64,000 nt of DNA from Epiperipatus broadwayi (Eukaryota; Onychophora; Udeonychophora; Euonychophora; Peripatidae): the NCBI GenBank assembly GCA_028023455.1, contig JAQFVV010006449.1, forward strand, positions 1,162,812-1,226,811, read 5' to 3'. The notes under the pieces are model-generated. The model was not told the origin of the DNA. It ran no database searches and was given only the letters and a program-made list of their open reading frames with translations. Positions within the stretch are counted from its first letter, which is position 1; each line of letters opens with the position of its first letter. Shown here piece after piece: positions 63,933 through 64,000 of the stretch. Position numbers and translations under genes: made by a program.

Positions 63933-64000
63933 TCCATGTAAGATTTGATTACATATTCCAATGTTTTGACTTGATCACACATGCCTTCAGCTGAGAAATG

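Overview
This window is animal (metazoan) nuclear DNA. It is strongly AT-rich, has long non-coding stretches, and carries spliceosomal exons, many microsatellites and decayed retroelements of several classes. The element mix (Penelope-like elements, a CR1/jockey-type LINE whose ORF1 has a PHD-like finger, endonuclease plus RT elements of the 'craniofacial development protein 2-like' type, Ty3/gypsy remnants) fits an invertebrate such as an arthropod or mollusc. I cannot decide the phylum from sequence alone.

The only host gene I can support is a chymotrypsin-fold (S1A) serine protease on the + strand. Three exons are visible: 13643-13920 (Asp102 region), 32776-32933 (Cys168/Cys182 region) and 43854-44018 (GDSGG Ser195 block, stop codon). 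Splice sites and phases agree across both introns. The exon with His57 and the signal peptide was not found, so the gene either starts outside the window or is incomplete. Its two introns (about 18.9 and 10.9 kb) hold most of the mobile DNA described here.

Layout: 1-3.7 kb AT-rich non-coding; 3.77-6.40 kb a large head-to-head palindrome of a Penelope-like element; 6.4-12.1 kb non-coding with short GC-richer islands; 12.1-13.3 kb a decayed Penelope-like element between 17-bp direct repeats; 13.6 kb protease exon; 14.1-14.8 kb a GATA/GGTA array; 16.6-17.4 kb a poly(A)-tailed retro-insertion; 19.7-20.1 kb a MITE-like element; 21.4-22.5 kb a Gag remnant; 23.4-24.0 kb an inverted repeat with a hammerhead-ribozyme motif; 25.8-30.2 kb a nearly full-length LINE (minus strand) between AAT arrays; 30.4-30.9 kb an integrase tail and LTR start; 33.9-36.8 kb a nearly intact endonuclease/RT element and 39.7-41.5 kb a deleted second copy beside a Penelope RT fragment; 41.7 kb another hammerhead-like motif; 43.9 kb last protease exon; 44.3-45.3 kb a TIR element with 8-bp target duplications; 48.46-49.25 kb a tandem dimer of a 418-bp unit, each unit with a type I hammerhead ribozyme (retrozyme-like); 54.1-54.9 kb a 5'-truncated poly(A) LINE; 55-64 kb non-coding with homopolymer and pyrimidine-rich tracts.

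The most interesting system is the hammerhead-bearing repeat family. There are four motifs in one window. Two lie in a 418-bp tandem, as expected of a retrozyme copied through circular RNA. At another, an inverted copy begins exactly at the predicted self-cleavage position. The Penelope-like elements nearby are plausible, but unproven, sources of the reverse transcriptase.
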